A stretch of 51,467 nt of DNA from assembly GCA_025458165.1 (NCBI GenBank), contig JALOTB010000018.1, positions 1 through 51,467 of the forward strand, in the 5' to 3' direction. This document shows positions 7,273 through 18,766 of the stretch, one piece after another. The stretch's first letter is position 1; each line of letters begins with the position of its first letter. The stretch comes from Chromatiaceae bacterium. GTDB taxonomy: Bacteria; Pseudomonadota; Gammaproteobacteria; Chromatiales; Chromatiaceae. The notes beneath the pieces were generated by a model. That model saw only the letters and a program-made list of their open reading frames with translations, did no database searches and had not been told where the DNA came from. Position numbers and translations under genes: made by a program.

Positions 7273-7836
7273 TCACGGCGCCGGCAGATAGGGCAGCAAC
7301 TGCTCGATGGCGGCGGGGTCGTCGAGCTCGGTGCCGCCCACGGCGCGGAGGATGACGCGAACCTCGGGGTCGACGACGAAGCTGGTGGGCAGGCCCTTCA
7401 CGCCCCAGTCGGCGGCGGCCTTGCCGTCGGGATCGAGCAGGAGGGGAAAGGTCGGCGCCGGGTCGAGCTGACCGGTGAAGGCGAAGATGGTGTCGGCGTC
7501 CTCGCCCACGTCGACCGCCAGCACGGTGAGGCCGCGATCGCGAAGCTGCTGGTAGAGGCGCTCCATCGACGGCATCTCGCGGCGGCAGGGCGGGCACCAG
7601 GTGGCCCAGAAGTTGACCAGCACCAGCCGGCCCCGGAGGTCGGCGAGGTCGTGCTCGACCTCGTCGATGTCCTTTAGGCGCAGGGGCGGTGCCGGCGTGG
7701 GCTCCGCCAGGACGTTGAGCCGGTGGCTCAAGGGCGGGAGCTCGGCGGCGGGGGCGGCCGTCGCGGAGGCGATCGCGAGCAGGATCAAGAGGACCGCCCA
7801 GCGGGGAGCGGTGCGGTCAGTCGGCGCAGCGGACAT
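7273..7836 (-). CDS. TlpA/ResA-like exported thioredoxin
   Basis: A 187-aa membrane-anchored or secreted thiol-disulfide oxidoreductase. The hydrophobic leader spans 12-32, followed by a TlpA/AhpC-TSA domain with FWATWCPPCRREMPSM (C81, C84), GLTVLAVDVGED and the cis-Pro GLPTSFVVDP. Such proteins reduce periplasmic disulfides, for example in cytochrome c maturation or Sox-protein reactivation. The ATG is preceded by GGGGAG and overlaps the end of the upstream frameshifted gene by 20 nt, so the two form one transcription unit. Confidence 0.88.
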   Translation of the reverse strand: MSAAPTDRTAPRWAVLLILLAIASATAAPAAELPPLSHRLNVLAEPTPAPPLRLKDIDEVEHDLADLRGRLVLVNFWATWCPPCRREMPSMERLYQQLRDRGLTVLAVDVGEDADTIFAFTGQLDPAPTFPLLLDPDGKAAADWGVKGLPTSFVVDPEVRVILRAVGGTELDDPAAIEQLLPYLPAP

Positions 7837-8381
7837 CGGCGAGTCTCCCCTCGTAGGTCTGGCCCGCTACCGTCCAGCGGGCGATGAGAGCGAAGCGGCT
7901 GGCGGGCGGCAGCCCGGTGGCGAGCATGCCCTGGTTCCACTCCCCCCGGGCGTAGCTCTGCTCGGTCGGGAACTGCGCCCAGCGGAAGGCGAGCCGTGCG
8001 CTCGGCGACACCCCGCGCGCCTCCCACTCGCTGAGCCAGGCGTCGAGCGACGGCAGGGCGCGGGCCTCGCCCACCGGGGGCCGAGTCGTTGCGCAGCACG
8101 GTCATGTAGACACAGGCGAGGGCAAAGCGCTCGGCGTCGGCGGACTCGAAACCGCGGTTGAGGTAGAACGCGCGCACCTGATCGGGGAGGAGCTGGGTGA
8201 GCAATAGGGTCACGCCGTGGGCCTGGGTCTCCCAGGTCAGGGCACTGGTCTCGGGGTCGACGCGGGTCGGCTCGGCGAGGGTCGCCGGTGCGGTCAGGGC
8301 CAGGGCCGGGAGCAAGGCCGCGACGACTGGGAACGCCCGCGCGGGATGGCGCAGGCTGCGTGGCGGGATGGCGGGTTTCAA
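7817..8381 (-). pseudogene. Exported conserved-type protein broken by a single-base frameshift
   Basis: The first part (from TTG 8381, with GGAGGT 8 nt upstream) encodes a signal peptide and residues through YMTVLRNDSAP. The second part continues one frame over as VGEARALPSLDAWLSEWE and ends at 7817 with YEGRLADVRCAD. Removing one base from the five-C run (minus strand, plus-strand positions 8076-8080) joins them into about 187 residues with uniform composition. The length, 565 bp, is one base over a multiple of three. It could be a real null allele, a programmed shift or a sequencing error. Function unknown; it is coupled to the TlpA gene and divergent from the ArsR-rhodanese gene. Confidence 0.7.
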
Positions 8382-8430
8382 GGCTCGGGACCTCCGCGCT
8401 CTGGGCCTGCCGGCCGGTCGGGCGAGGCCA

Positions 8431-8436
8431 TATACT
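8431..8436 (+). promoter_or_regulatory. -10-like hexamer TATACT for the ArsR-rhodanese gene
   Basis: TATACT matches five of six bases of the sigma-70 -10 consensus. No good -35 is seen. The inferred start site would fall about 13 nt before the palindrome at 8456-8473, placing the operator in the early transcribed region. Confidence 0.35.
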
Positions 8437-8455
8437 GACGGCTCCGCGCCAGTCA

Positions 8456-8473
8456 TTCAACGCGCGTGTTGAG
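8456..8473. promoter_or_regulatory. Palindromic operator TTCAAC-N6-GTTGAG before the ArsR-rhodanese gene
   Basis: It reads CATTCAAC-GCGCGT-GTTGAGC, with the same half sites and spacing as the element at 7194-7211 and one changed base in the right arm. It lies 30 nt before the regulator's ATG and in the shared divergent region with the 8381/7836 operon, as expected for an autoregulated ArsR-family repressor. Binding is inferred. Confidence 0.6.
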
Positions 8474-8503
8474 CGTTTTTACTCAGTCCAACGGACGGCC
8501 TTC

Positions 8504-9169
8504 ATGCCCAAGCCCTCAGGCCCCAAGCAGACGCTGTTCGAGCAGCTCGCGGTGATCGCCCGCGCCCTCGGGAGCGCGGCGCGCCTAGAGCTGCTGGATT
8601 ACCTGGCCCAGGGGGAGCGCAGCGTCGAGGAGCTGGCCGCCGTCGCCCAGCTCTCGATCGCCAACACCTCCAAGCACCTGCAGCAGCTCAAGGCGGCCGG
8701 TCTGGTGCAGGCACGCCGGGAGGGCAAGTACGTCCACTACCGACTCGGCGACGAGCGCGTGCTCGACACGGTCGCGGATCTGCGCGCGCTGGCCGAGGCG
8801 CACCTCGACCAGGTCGGCGCTCTGGTGCAGAGCTACCTCACCAGCCGCGATGCCCTGGAGCCGCTGCCCGCCGCGGAGCTCCTGGAGCGCGCCCGCGACG
8901 GCCTGGTCACCGTGATCGACGTGCGCCCGCCGGAGGAGTACGCCCAGGGCCACATCCCAGGGGCGCTCAACATCCCCCTGGATCGCCTGGAGAGCCGGCT
9001 GGGGGAGCTGCCCCCGGAGCGCGAGATCGTCGCCTACTGCCGCGGGCCCTGGTGCGTGCTGGCGTTCGAGGCGGTCGCCCGACTGCGCACCGCCGGCGTC
9101 AAGGCACGCCGGCTGGAGGACGGCCTGCCCGAGTGGCGCCGGGCGGGGCGGCCGGTGGAGTCCGATTGA
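8504..9169 (+). CDS. ArsR-family winged-helix regulator fused to a rhodanese domain
   Basis: A 221-aa fusion. Residues 10-95 are an ArsR/SmtB winged helix (recognition region AQLSIANTSKHLQQLKAAGLV, wing REGKYVHYRL) with no Cys, so neither a classical metal site nor the SqrR/BigR Cys pair is present. Residues 125-221 are a rhodanese domain (VIDVRPPEEYAQGHIPGALN) with YCRGPWCVLA, giving C179 as the persulfide-forming Cys and C184 as a possible disulfide or tetrasulfide partner. I infer a sulfane-sulfur sensor that controls its own promoter, the divergent TlpA operon and the SQR operon. The start is at ATG 8504, where family homology begins. Confidence 0.9.
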   Translation: MPKPSGPKQTLFEQLAVIARALGSAARLELLDYLAQGERSVEELAAVAQLSIANTSKHLQQLKAAGLVQARREGKYVHYRLGDERVLDTVADLRALAEAHLDQVGALVQSYLTSRDALEPLPAAELLERARDGLVTVIDVRPPEEYAQGHIPGALNIPLDRLESRLGELPPEREIVAYCRGPWCVLAFEAVARLRTAGVKARRLEDGLPEWRRAGRPVESD

Positions 9170-9285
9170 CCAGGCGGCGCGGCCATCGGGCACCTCGCAC
9201 AGCGACCCCAGATGACCGGCGGCCTGGCCAACCCAGGCCCATCCGATAGGCGACCAGGTCGTAGGTCTCCTCGGGACTCGCCCGC

Positions 9286-10317
9286 TCAGAAGGCCCGCGT
9301 GCTGCGCCAGCTCTGGTAGCTTTCGGTGAGGTAGGCGCGGCTAGTGATGTAGTTCAGCACGTTGCGCAGGCGGAAGAATCCGACCACAGAGTCGACGCGC
9401 ATCACCTCCTGGCCCCGCTCGTCGAAGAAAATGATGGTCGGGGCGAAGAAGAGCCCGAGGTCCGCCGCCCAGTCGCGCGCGGTGGTGCGACGACCGTCGG
9501 GGGTGATCACCGGGGTGTCGGACCACATGTCGAGCTGGACGTTGTCGAAGCCCTCGAACAGCCGGTAGATCGCGGGCTTGCGCAGGGACTGGCCGTGGAG
9601 CACGTCGCAGGCGTGGCACTCGCCCTGCTCGAAGAAGACCGCCAGGGGACGCTCACTCGGGAAACGGGTGCGATCCAGGTTATAGGGGGGCGGGGCGAAG
9701 AAGTCCTGCACGTTGAGCTCGCCGAGATCGAAGACCAGGCGCCCCTCACCCCGGGCGAGATAATCGCGGAAGCTCTCCTTGCGGTAATGGCCGTCGGCGA
9801 CGTACTCCAGCGCGGCGCGGAACTGGTAGGGCGGGTAGTAGCCGCGCAGTCGCAGGGCCTCCCGGCCCTCGCGGTCGTAGAAGATGAGCGAGGGGGTGAA
9901 GTTGGTCCCGTGCTTCAAGGCATAGTCGCGCTCGGTGAGCACCTCGCCGTCGAGATCGGTGACCTCGGCGACGCCCCAGATATCGATGGGGACCAGGTCG
10001 AAGTTGCGCCGGGTGTACTCCACGATGTCCTCGAGCGCGAAGTTCACGTCCATGAGCTTGTGGCAGTAGGCGCAGCGACGCTGGCCGAAGTAGACGACCA
10101 GGCCCGCCTTGCCCGCCGCGCCGGCGGCCGCGAGGTCGTCGGGGAGATCGAGAAAGCTCTCCTTGAACCAGTCCGGGTAGTCGAGGATCTCCTCGCGCGG
10201 GAAGTCGTCAAAGCTATACGCCGACGGGTCGTCCCCGGGGACCGCGCGCAGCGGCAGCGCGGCGAGCGTGAGTAGCGCGGTCAGGGCCGCAGTGAGGTAT
10301 AGGGATCGGCGACTCAT
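9286..10317 (-). CDS. Exported protein with two thioredoxin-like domains (SoxW/DUF255-like)
   Basis: A 343-aa protein with a signal peptide (1-25) and two thioredoxin folds. The first has RRCAYCHKLMD (C82, C85); the second has GECHACDVLHG (C234, C237). Each is followed by a TPSLIFYD- or APTIIFFDE-type cis-Pro strand. The sequence resembles periplasmic thioredoxins of sulfur oxidisers. The start at ATG 10317 is chosen over an upstream GTG/TTG-type extension because the signal peptide begins there. It lies in the sulfur-handling block but is not obviously in an operon. It could reduce periplasmic persulfides or disulfides. Confidence 0.82.
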   Translation of the reverse strand: MSRRSLYLTAALTALLTLAALPLRAVPGDDPSAYSFDDFPREEILDYPDWFKESFLDLPDDLAAAGAAGKAGLVVYFGQRRCAYCHKLMDVNFALEDIVEYTRRNFDLVPIDIWGVAEVTDLDGEVLTERDYALKHGTNFTPSLIFYDREGREALRLRGYYPPYQFRAALEYVADGHYRKESFRDYLARGEGRLVFDLGELNVQDFFAPPPYNLDRTRFPSERPLAVFFEQGECHACDVLHGQSLRKPAIYRLFEGFDNVQLDMWSDTPVITPDGRRTTARDWAADLGLFFAPTIIFFDERGQEVMRVDSVVGFFRLRNVLNYITSRAYLTESYQSWRSTRAF

Positions 10318-10500
10318 GCCTGGTCTCCCGTGGTGTGCGTCCGCCTTCGTTGGACATTCTGGTGCGTTCGCCTGCTCCGCGTGGTCGCGAGGCGGCCTGG
10401 ATTTGTAGTCAATCGGTCGGCGGCGGTCCATGGTGGATTTCGCGGGTCGCCACCCGGCGAAACCCGTATCTCGCCTGGGCACCTGGGGCCGCCACGCTCG

Positions 10501-11049
10501 TCAATCCTGTTGCCCCGCCAGCAACCGCCGCACGAGGAAGAGCGCGGCGATCGAGCGCGCCTCGCTGAAGTCCTCCCGCGCTAGGAGCCCGTCGAGCTCG
10601 GCGAGCGGCCATGGGACCACCTCGATCGGCTCGGGCTCGTCGCCCAGCGCGACGCTGGGATAGAGGTCCCGCGCCAGGACCAAGTGCGTCTGGTGCTGGA
10701 TGTAGGCCGGAGCGAGGGAGAGCATCTGCAGCAGGCGCAGCTCCCGAGCGGCATAGCCGACCTCCTCGCGCAGCTCCCGATTGGCCGCAACCAAGGGGTC
10801 CTCCCCGGGCTCGACGATACCCTTGGGGAGACCCAGCTCGTAGCGATCGGTTCCGGCCGCGTATTCGCGCGTCAACAAGACGCGATCGCCGTCGTGCAGC
10901 GGCACCACCATCACCGAGGCGGACCCCCCCAGGATGCGCTCGAAGGTACGTCGCGCCCCGTTGGCAAACACGAGATCGATGCCTTCGATGCGAAAGATCC
11001 GCGTCTGCGCCAGCAGACGGCGCGCCAGGACCTTGGGGCTAGCGGGCAC
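10501..11049 (-). CDS. nudE: ADP-compounds Nudix hydrolase NudE
   Basis: The Nudix box GIVEPGEDPLVAANRELREE is complete, followed by VGY. The N-terminal RIFRIEGIDLVFANGARRTFER and REYAAGTDRYELGLPKG match NudE, which hydrolyses ADP-ribose, Ap3A and NADH. Starting at GTG 11049 gives 182 aa, close to the usual ~186. A longer reading from ATG 11157 adds 36 residues of low-complexity character and leaves only 27 bp to the divergent gene, so I prefer the shorter form. Divergence from yrfG is the same arrangement as in E. coli. Confidence 0.82.
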   Translation of the reverse strand: MPASPKVLARRLLAQTRIFRIEGIDLVFANGARRTFERILGGSASVMVVPLHDGDRVLLTREYAAGTDRYELGLPKGIVEPGEDPLVAANRELREEVGYAARELRLLQMLSLAPAYIQHQTHLVLARDLYPSVALGDEPEPIEVVPWPLAELDGLLAREDFSEARSIAALFLVRRLLAGQQD

Positions 11050-11184
11050 GATGCGGCCCGCGCGGCAAGCAAACGCCGCGGCCAAACCAGTCGGCGACTG
11101 GCCCAAGATCCCGCTGGGACGCGCGGTTCGCGGCTCGGTATGCTGTCGGGTAGACATCCATCGGCGACAAGGCTAGCTCAGGCA

Positions 11185-11836
11185 ATGATCGACTGGAACG
11201 CCGTCGACCAGGTCTTCCTCGACATGGACGGGACCCTGCTGGACCTGCACTTCGACAACCACTTCTGGCTGGAGCACGTGCCCATGCGCTACGCCCAGGC
11301 GCGCGGCCTCGCGCCGGAGCAGGCCCGCGCGGAGCTCCTCGCGCGCTACCGTAGCCGGGAGGGGACGCTGGAGTGGTACTGCGTCGACCACTGGAGCCGC
11401 GAGCTCAATCTCGACATCGCGCTCCTGAAGCAGGAGGTCGAGCACCTGATCGCGGTGCACCCCCACGTGGTCGACTTCCTGGAGGCGCTGGCGGCGCGGC
11501 ACAAGCGCCGGTTGCTGGTCACCAACGCCCACCAGCGAGCGATCGCACTCAAGATGGAGAAGACCCGGCTCGCCGGGCACTTCGACCGCATCATCTGCGC
11601 CCACGACCTGGGGCTGGCCAAGGAGGCGCCGGGATTCTGGGAACGGGTGCAGGCACTCGAGCCCTTTGACGCCGCCCGCACCCTGTTTGTCGACGACAGC
11701 CCACGCGTGCTCGCCAACGCGCGGGACTACGGCTTCCGCTGGCTGCTTGCCGTGCTCAAGCCCGACTCCCGCGCCGGGCTGCGCGAGGGCGTGGAGTTTC
11801 CGGCGATCGCCCACTTCGCCGACCTGCTGCCGGGGC

Positions 11837-11850
<14 letters not shown>
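11185..11850 (+). CDS. yrfG: HAD-family GMP/IMP nucleotidase YrfG
   Basis: A 221-aa HAD hydrolase. Motif I is [18 protein letters not shown] (nucleophile Asp13), motif [10 protein letters not shown], the Lys motif [10 protein letters not shown], and motif [21 protein letters not shown]. The [14 protein letters not shown] stretch after motif I is characteristic of YrfG, a purine nucleotide phosphatase. It overlaps the convergent rhlB by 14 bp at the 3' end and is divergent from nudE. Confidence 0.88.
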
Positions 11851-13246
<1,396 letters not shown>

Positions 13247-13437
13247 CGTTTCGTGGGGGACTGCCTCAGGGTGGACACCCCGGGCGCGAAGGGCTTGCAA
13301 ATTCGGAGGTTCTTGGCTCAAATACGATCTTACCGGAGGGCACCTAACAACGCCATTACGCCCGCCCGCTCCCCTCGCCCGCCCCACGCGAAGTCTGAAC
13401 GGCCAGCCCTCCCTTTAAGCAATCCCAACGGGAGATC

Positions 13438-13770
13438 ATGTCTGTGAGTGAACGCATCATCCAAGTAACGGATGACTCCTTTGAGCAGGACGTCCTGCAG
13501 TCCTCCGATCCCGTCCTGGTCGATTACTGGGCCGACTGGTGCGGACCCTGCAAGATGATCGCCCCGGTGCTGAGCGAGATCGCCGATGAGTATGCCGGCA
13601 AGGTCAGGGTCGCCAAGCTCAACATCGACGAGAACCCCAAGACACCCCCGCGCTACGGCATACGCGGCATCCCCACCCTGATGCTGTTTAAGGCGGGCGA
13701 GGTCGAGGCCACCAAGGTCGGCGCCGTGTCCAAGTCCCAGCTCACTGCGTTTATCGACAGCAACCTTTAA
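13438..13770 (+). CDS. trxA: Thioredoxin 1
   Basis: A 110-aa canonical cytoplasmic thioredoxin with active site [10 protein letters not shown] (C35, C38) and cis-Pro [20 protein letters not shown] lies 5 nt before the ATG. One difference from the usual [18 protein letters not shown] is TPPRYGIRG. It precedes rho, as in E. coli. Confidence 0.97.
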   Translation: MSVSERIIQVTDDSFEQDVLQSSDPVLVDYWADWCGPCKMIAPVLSEIADEYAGKVRVAKLNIDENPKTPPRYGIRGIPTLMLFKAGEVEATKVGAVSKSQLTAFIDSNL

Positions 13771-13949
13771 CCCTGGCGCGCGCGGGTCAACGCCGACCGA
13801 CGCGCATCCCGATTTGACCCCGCTGGGGTGCCCGCCCGGGCGCCCCGCCCCCGATCAGCCACCGCTCGCCCGAACCCGCTGCCCCGCTCCCGCTGGGCAG
13901 CGGATTAGGTAGCGAAGATCCCGTCCTACCTCACCCACGCAAAGACAAC

Positions 13950-15206
<1,257 letters not shown>

Positions 15207-15313
15207 GCGGCGGGCGGGCCGTCGCTACCCGGCGCGTGATCGCCGGCCACCGGCGCCCGCCGGGACTGCACCATGCGCATCAGCGCCTGCCGACAGCGGG
15301 ACTGTGCCCCTAG

Positions 15314-16051
<738 letters not shown>

Positions 16052-16063
16052 GCGGCCACCGGC

Positions 16064-17482
16064 ATGGGGCAAGAGATCGCGACCGCACGCTTCACCCCGG
16101 AGGACCTCGCCGCCTTCCAGGCGCGCCTGCGCGCCGAGACCGATCTACTCGCCGCCTGGTTGCGCGACGGCGTCCTGGACGCCAGCGAGCCACAAGGCGG
16201 ATTCGAGCTGGAGGCCTGGCTGGTCGGGCCGGATCTCGCGCCGGCACCGCTCATCGGCCCACTGATGGAGCGCCTGGGCGACACGGCGCTGGTCCCCGAG
16301 CTCGCCACCTTCAATGCGGAGATCAACGGTACGCCCCAGGCGCTATGCGGCGATGCCCTGAGCCAGCTCGCGGCGGAGCTCGCGGCGACCTGGGCGCGCT
16401 GCGACCAGGCCGCGCTCGCCACCGGGGCGCGGCTGGCGATGATCGGCATCCTGCCTACGGTACGCCCGGAGCATCTCAGCCTCGCCTACATGAGTCCGCG
16501 CCGGCGCTATCGGGCGCTCAATGAGCAGATCCTCGCCCTGCGCCGGGGCCGGCCCCTGACGCTCGCGATCGTCGGGCGAGACCACCTGGCGATCACCCAC
16601 GAGGACGTGATGCTGGAGTCGGCCGCGACCTCGTTCCAGATCCACCTGAGGGTCGGGGCGCGGGAGGCGGCGAGGGTCTACAACGCCTCCAAGATCCTGG
16701 CGGCGCCGATGGTCGCGATCGCGGCCAACTCGCCCTATCTGTTCGGGCGTGACCTCTGGTGCGAGACCCGCATCCCGCTCTTCGAGCAGGCGGTCTCGGT
16801 CGGCGGGTCGATCCTCGCCGAGCGGGTCAACTTCGGCATCCGCTATGCCGAGCGCTCGATCCTCGAGTGCTTCGAGGCCAACCTGAGCCGCTACCCGGTG
16901 CTCCTGCCCCAACTGATGGACGAGCCGCCCGAGCGACTCGCGCATCTGCGCCTGCACAACGGCACCATCTGGCGCTGGAACCGGCCGCTCATCGGGCTCG
17001 ACGCCGCCGGCTCCCCGCACCTGCGCATCGAGCACCGCGTGGTCCCAGCCGGTCCGACGGTCGCCGACGGTATTGCGAACGCCGCCCTGTACTTCGGCGC
17101 CGTCCACTCCCTGATCCAGGACGACCCGAGCCCCGAGGAGCGCCTGCCGTTCCTGCTCGCGCGAGCCAACTTCTACACCGCGGCCCGCGAGGGTCTGCCG
17201 GCCGAGATCCAGTGGCTGGACGGGCGCATCCGCCCGGTGGCGGAGATCCTGGCGAAGGACCTCTTGCCGCGGGCGCGCCGCGGGCTGCTCGGGCTGGGGA
17301 TCGACGCGGGGGAGGCCGAGCACTGGCTCGGCGTCATCGCCGGACGGCTCGAGACCGGCCGCACCGGGGCGGCCTGGCAGCGTGCCTACGTGGCGCGTCA
17401 TGGCGCCGATATGGCGGCGCTCACCGCCGCCTACCTGGAGCGCCAGCAGGGCGGGCGCCCAGTGCACGAATGGGCGCTATGA
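16064..17482 (+). CDS. GCS2-family carboxylate-amine ligase (glutamate-cysteine ligase-like)
   Basis: A 472-aa glutamine-synthetase-fold ligase of the GCS2 type: GGFELEAWLVGPD (nucleotide/metal Glu pair, 45-57), TFNAEINGTP (81-90), then LSLAYMSPRRRYRALNEQI and the RIEHRVVPAGPT segment. The family forms gamma-glutamyl or related amide bonds. It starts 12 nt after the murU-like stop and is followed by an M14 deacylase gene. In other genomes GCS2 ligases pair with RimK-type ATP-grasp enzymes and AspA-like peptidases; here only the peptidase is present. Substrate unknown. Confidence 0.8.
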   Translation: MGQEIATARFTPEDLAAFQARLRAETDLLAAWLRDGVLDASEPQGGFELEAWLVGPDLAPAPLIGPLMERLGDTALVPELATFNAEINGTPQALCGDALSQLAAELAATWARCDQAALATGARLAMIGILPTVRPEHLSLAYMSPRRRYRALNEQILALRRGRPLTLAIVGRDHLAITHEDVMLESAATSFQIHLRVGAREAARVYNASKILAAPMVAIAANSPYLFGRDLWCETRIPLFEQAVSVGGSILAERVNFGIRYAERSILECFEANLSRYPVLLPQLMDEPPERLAHLRLHNGTIWRWNRPLIGLDAAGSPHLRIEHRVVPAGPTVADGIANAALYFGAVHSLIQDDPSPEERLPFLLARANFYTAAREGLPAEIQWLDGRIRPVAEILAKDLLPRARRGLLGLGIDAGEAEHWLGVIAGRLETGRTGAAWQRAYVARHGADMAALTAAYLERQQGGRPVHEWAL

Positions 17483-17515
17483 TGAGCAGTTTTGATCCGC
17501 ACCCGAGCCGGAACC

Positions 17516-18550
17516 ATGCTGCAGGAACGCACTGAGCTCCCCGACGGCCTCCTCGACCTCGCCAGCCAGGAGCTCCACCGCCTCCTCGGCGGCCCGACCC
17601 TGATCCACCTCCCCGGCGAGCGCGAGGCGCCGCTCTTCGTCTCGGTGCTCATGCACGGCAACGAGCCGGTCGGCTGGGAGGCCGTTCGCACCCTGCTCGC
17701 GGGGTACGCTGAGCGCTCCGGCGGCCTGCGCCTGCCGCGGGCGCTGAGCCTCTTCATCGGCAACATTGCGGCGGCCGCCACGGGCGCCCGCCATCTCCCG
17801 GATCAGCCCGACTACAACCGCGTCTGGCCCGGCAGCGAGCTGCCGCCTACCGCGGAGCATGACCTGATGGCCCGGGTCACCAACATCATGGCGACGCGCG
17901 GGGTCTTCGCCAGCGTCGACATCCACAACAACACCGGCCGCAATCCGCACTACGCCTGCGTCAACCGCATCGACAACCGGTTCCTGCACCTGGCGACCCT
18001 CTTCGGCCGCACCGTGGTGTACTTCCTGCGACCGCGCGGGGTGCAGTCCATGGCCATGGCCGACCTCTGCCCGGCGGTGACCTTGGAGTGCGGCAAGGTC
18101 GGCGAGCAGTACGGCGTCGAGCATGCGCGCGAATACCTCGACGCCTGCCTGCGCCTCTCGGCGATCCCGGAGCACCCGGTCGCGCCCCACGACATCGACC
18201 TCTTCCACACGGTCGCCCAGCTCAAGGTGCCCGAGGCAATGCCCTTCGCGTTCCCCCCCGCCGCGGCGCCGCTCCTGCTCAACCCCGAGCTGGAGCGGCT
18301 CAACTTCCGCGAGCTGCCGCGCGGGACCGCGCTCGCGCGGGTGGCAGCGGGCGCCGGGATGGCGATCGAGGTGCGCGACGAGCAGGGGCGCGAGGTGACC
18401 GAGCGTTACCTCCACCTGGAGGACGGCGAGCTGCGCCTGAGCCTACCGGTGATGCCGTCGATGCTCACCCGCGACGAGACGGTCATTCGCCAGGACTGCC
18501 TGGGCTACCTGATGGAGCGCTACGACGACCACCTACCGCCGCGGCGGTAA
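17516..18550 (+). CDS. M14-family succinylglutamate desuccinylase/aspartoacylase-like zinc hydrolase
   Basis: A 344-aa hydrolase with the zinc motif MHGNEPVGWE (H47, E50) and third ligand H137 in SVDIHNNTGRNPH. The catalytic Glu is E191 in VTLECGK. Family members (AstE/AspA) cleave N-acyl amino acids. The start is at ATG 17516, 33 nt after the GCS2 stop; an in-frame TTG at 17492 is also possible. Cotranscription with a ligase suggests that the pair makes and trims or recycles one amide compound. Confidence 0.82.
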   Translation: MLQERTELPDGLLDLASQELHRLLGGPTLIHLPGEREAPLFVSVLMHGNEPVGWEAVRTLLAGYAERSGGLRLPRALSLFIGNIAAAATGARHLPDQPDYNRVWPGSELPPTAEHDLMARVTNIMATRGVFASVDIHNNTGRNPHYACVNRIDNRFLHLATLFGRTVVYFLRPRGVQSMAMADLCPAVTLECGKVGEQYGVEHAREYLDACLRLSAIPEHPVAPHDIDLFHTVAQLKVPEAMPFAFPPAAAPLLLNPELERLNFRELPRGTALARVAAGAGMAIEVRDEQGREVTERYLHLEDGELRLSLPVMPSMLTRDETVIRQDCLGYLMERYDDHLPPRR

Positions 18551-18596
18551 GCCGACCCGCCTCGGCGAGTGCGGAGGCGGTCGCGCGGTGGCTGAC

Positions 18597-18759
18597 TCAG
18601 GGGCTTGGGGGTCGGTCGTCCCGGGTCGCCGCGTCCCTGGCGGCCCGCTCACGTTGGCGCTTGTCGCGGCGAAGCGAGGCCAACTGGGCGAAGCCGAAGC
18701 CGAATACGACCCCCGACGATCAGTAGAAGCTCGATCAGCCCGAGTAGGCTGCGGTCCAC
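18597..18759 (-). pseudogene. Small single-membrane-segment protein downstream of crtB, apparently frameshifted
   Basis: From GTG 18759, 7 nt after the crtB stop, the frame reads VDRSLLGLIELLLIVG. One base out, it continues as VVFGFGFAQLASLRRDKRQ and ends at TGA 18597. Deleting one base from the five-C run at 18710-18714 joins these into 53 residues: a hydrophobic segment then a charged tail. The span is 163 bp, one over a multiple of three. It is too short and unrecognised for a firm call, but the hydrophobic-then-basic pattern is protein-like. Confidence 0.4.
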
Positions 18760-18766
18760 GGCCCAC

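Noticed and set aside
9170..9285. Short minus-strand peptide resembling a protein tail (SPEETYDLVAYRMGLGW)
   Set aside because: Too short, no start or conserved motif, and it is followed by an out-of-character Arg-rich stretch; could be chance.
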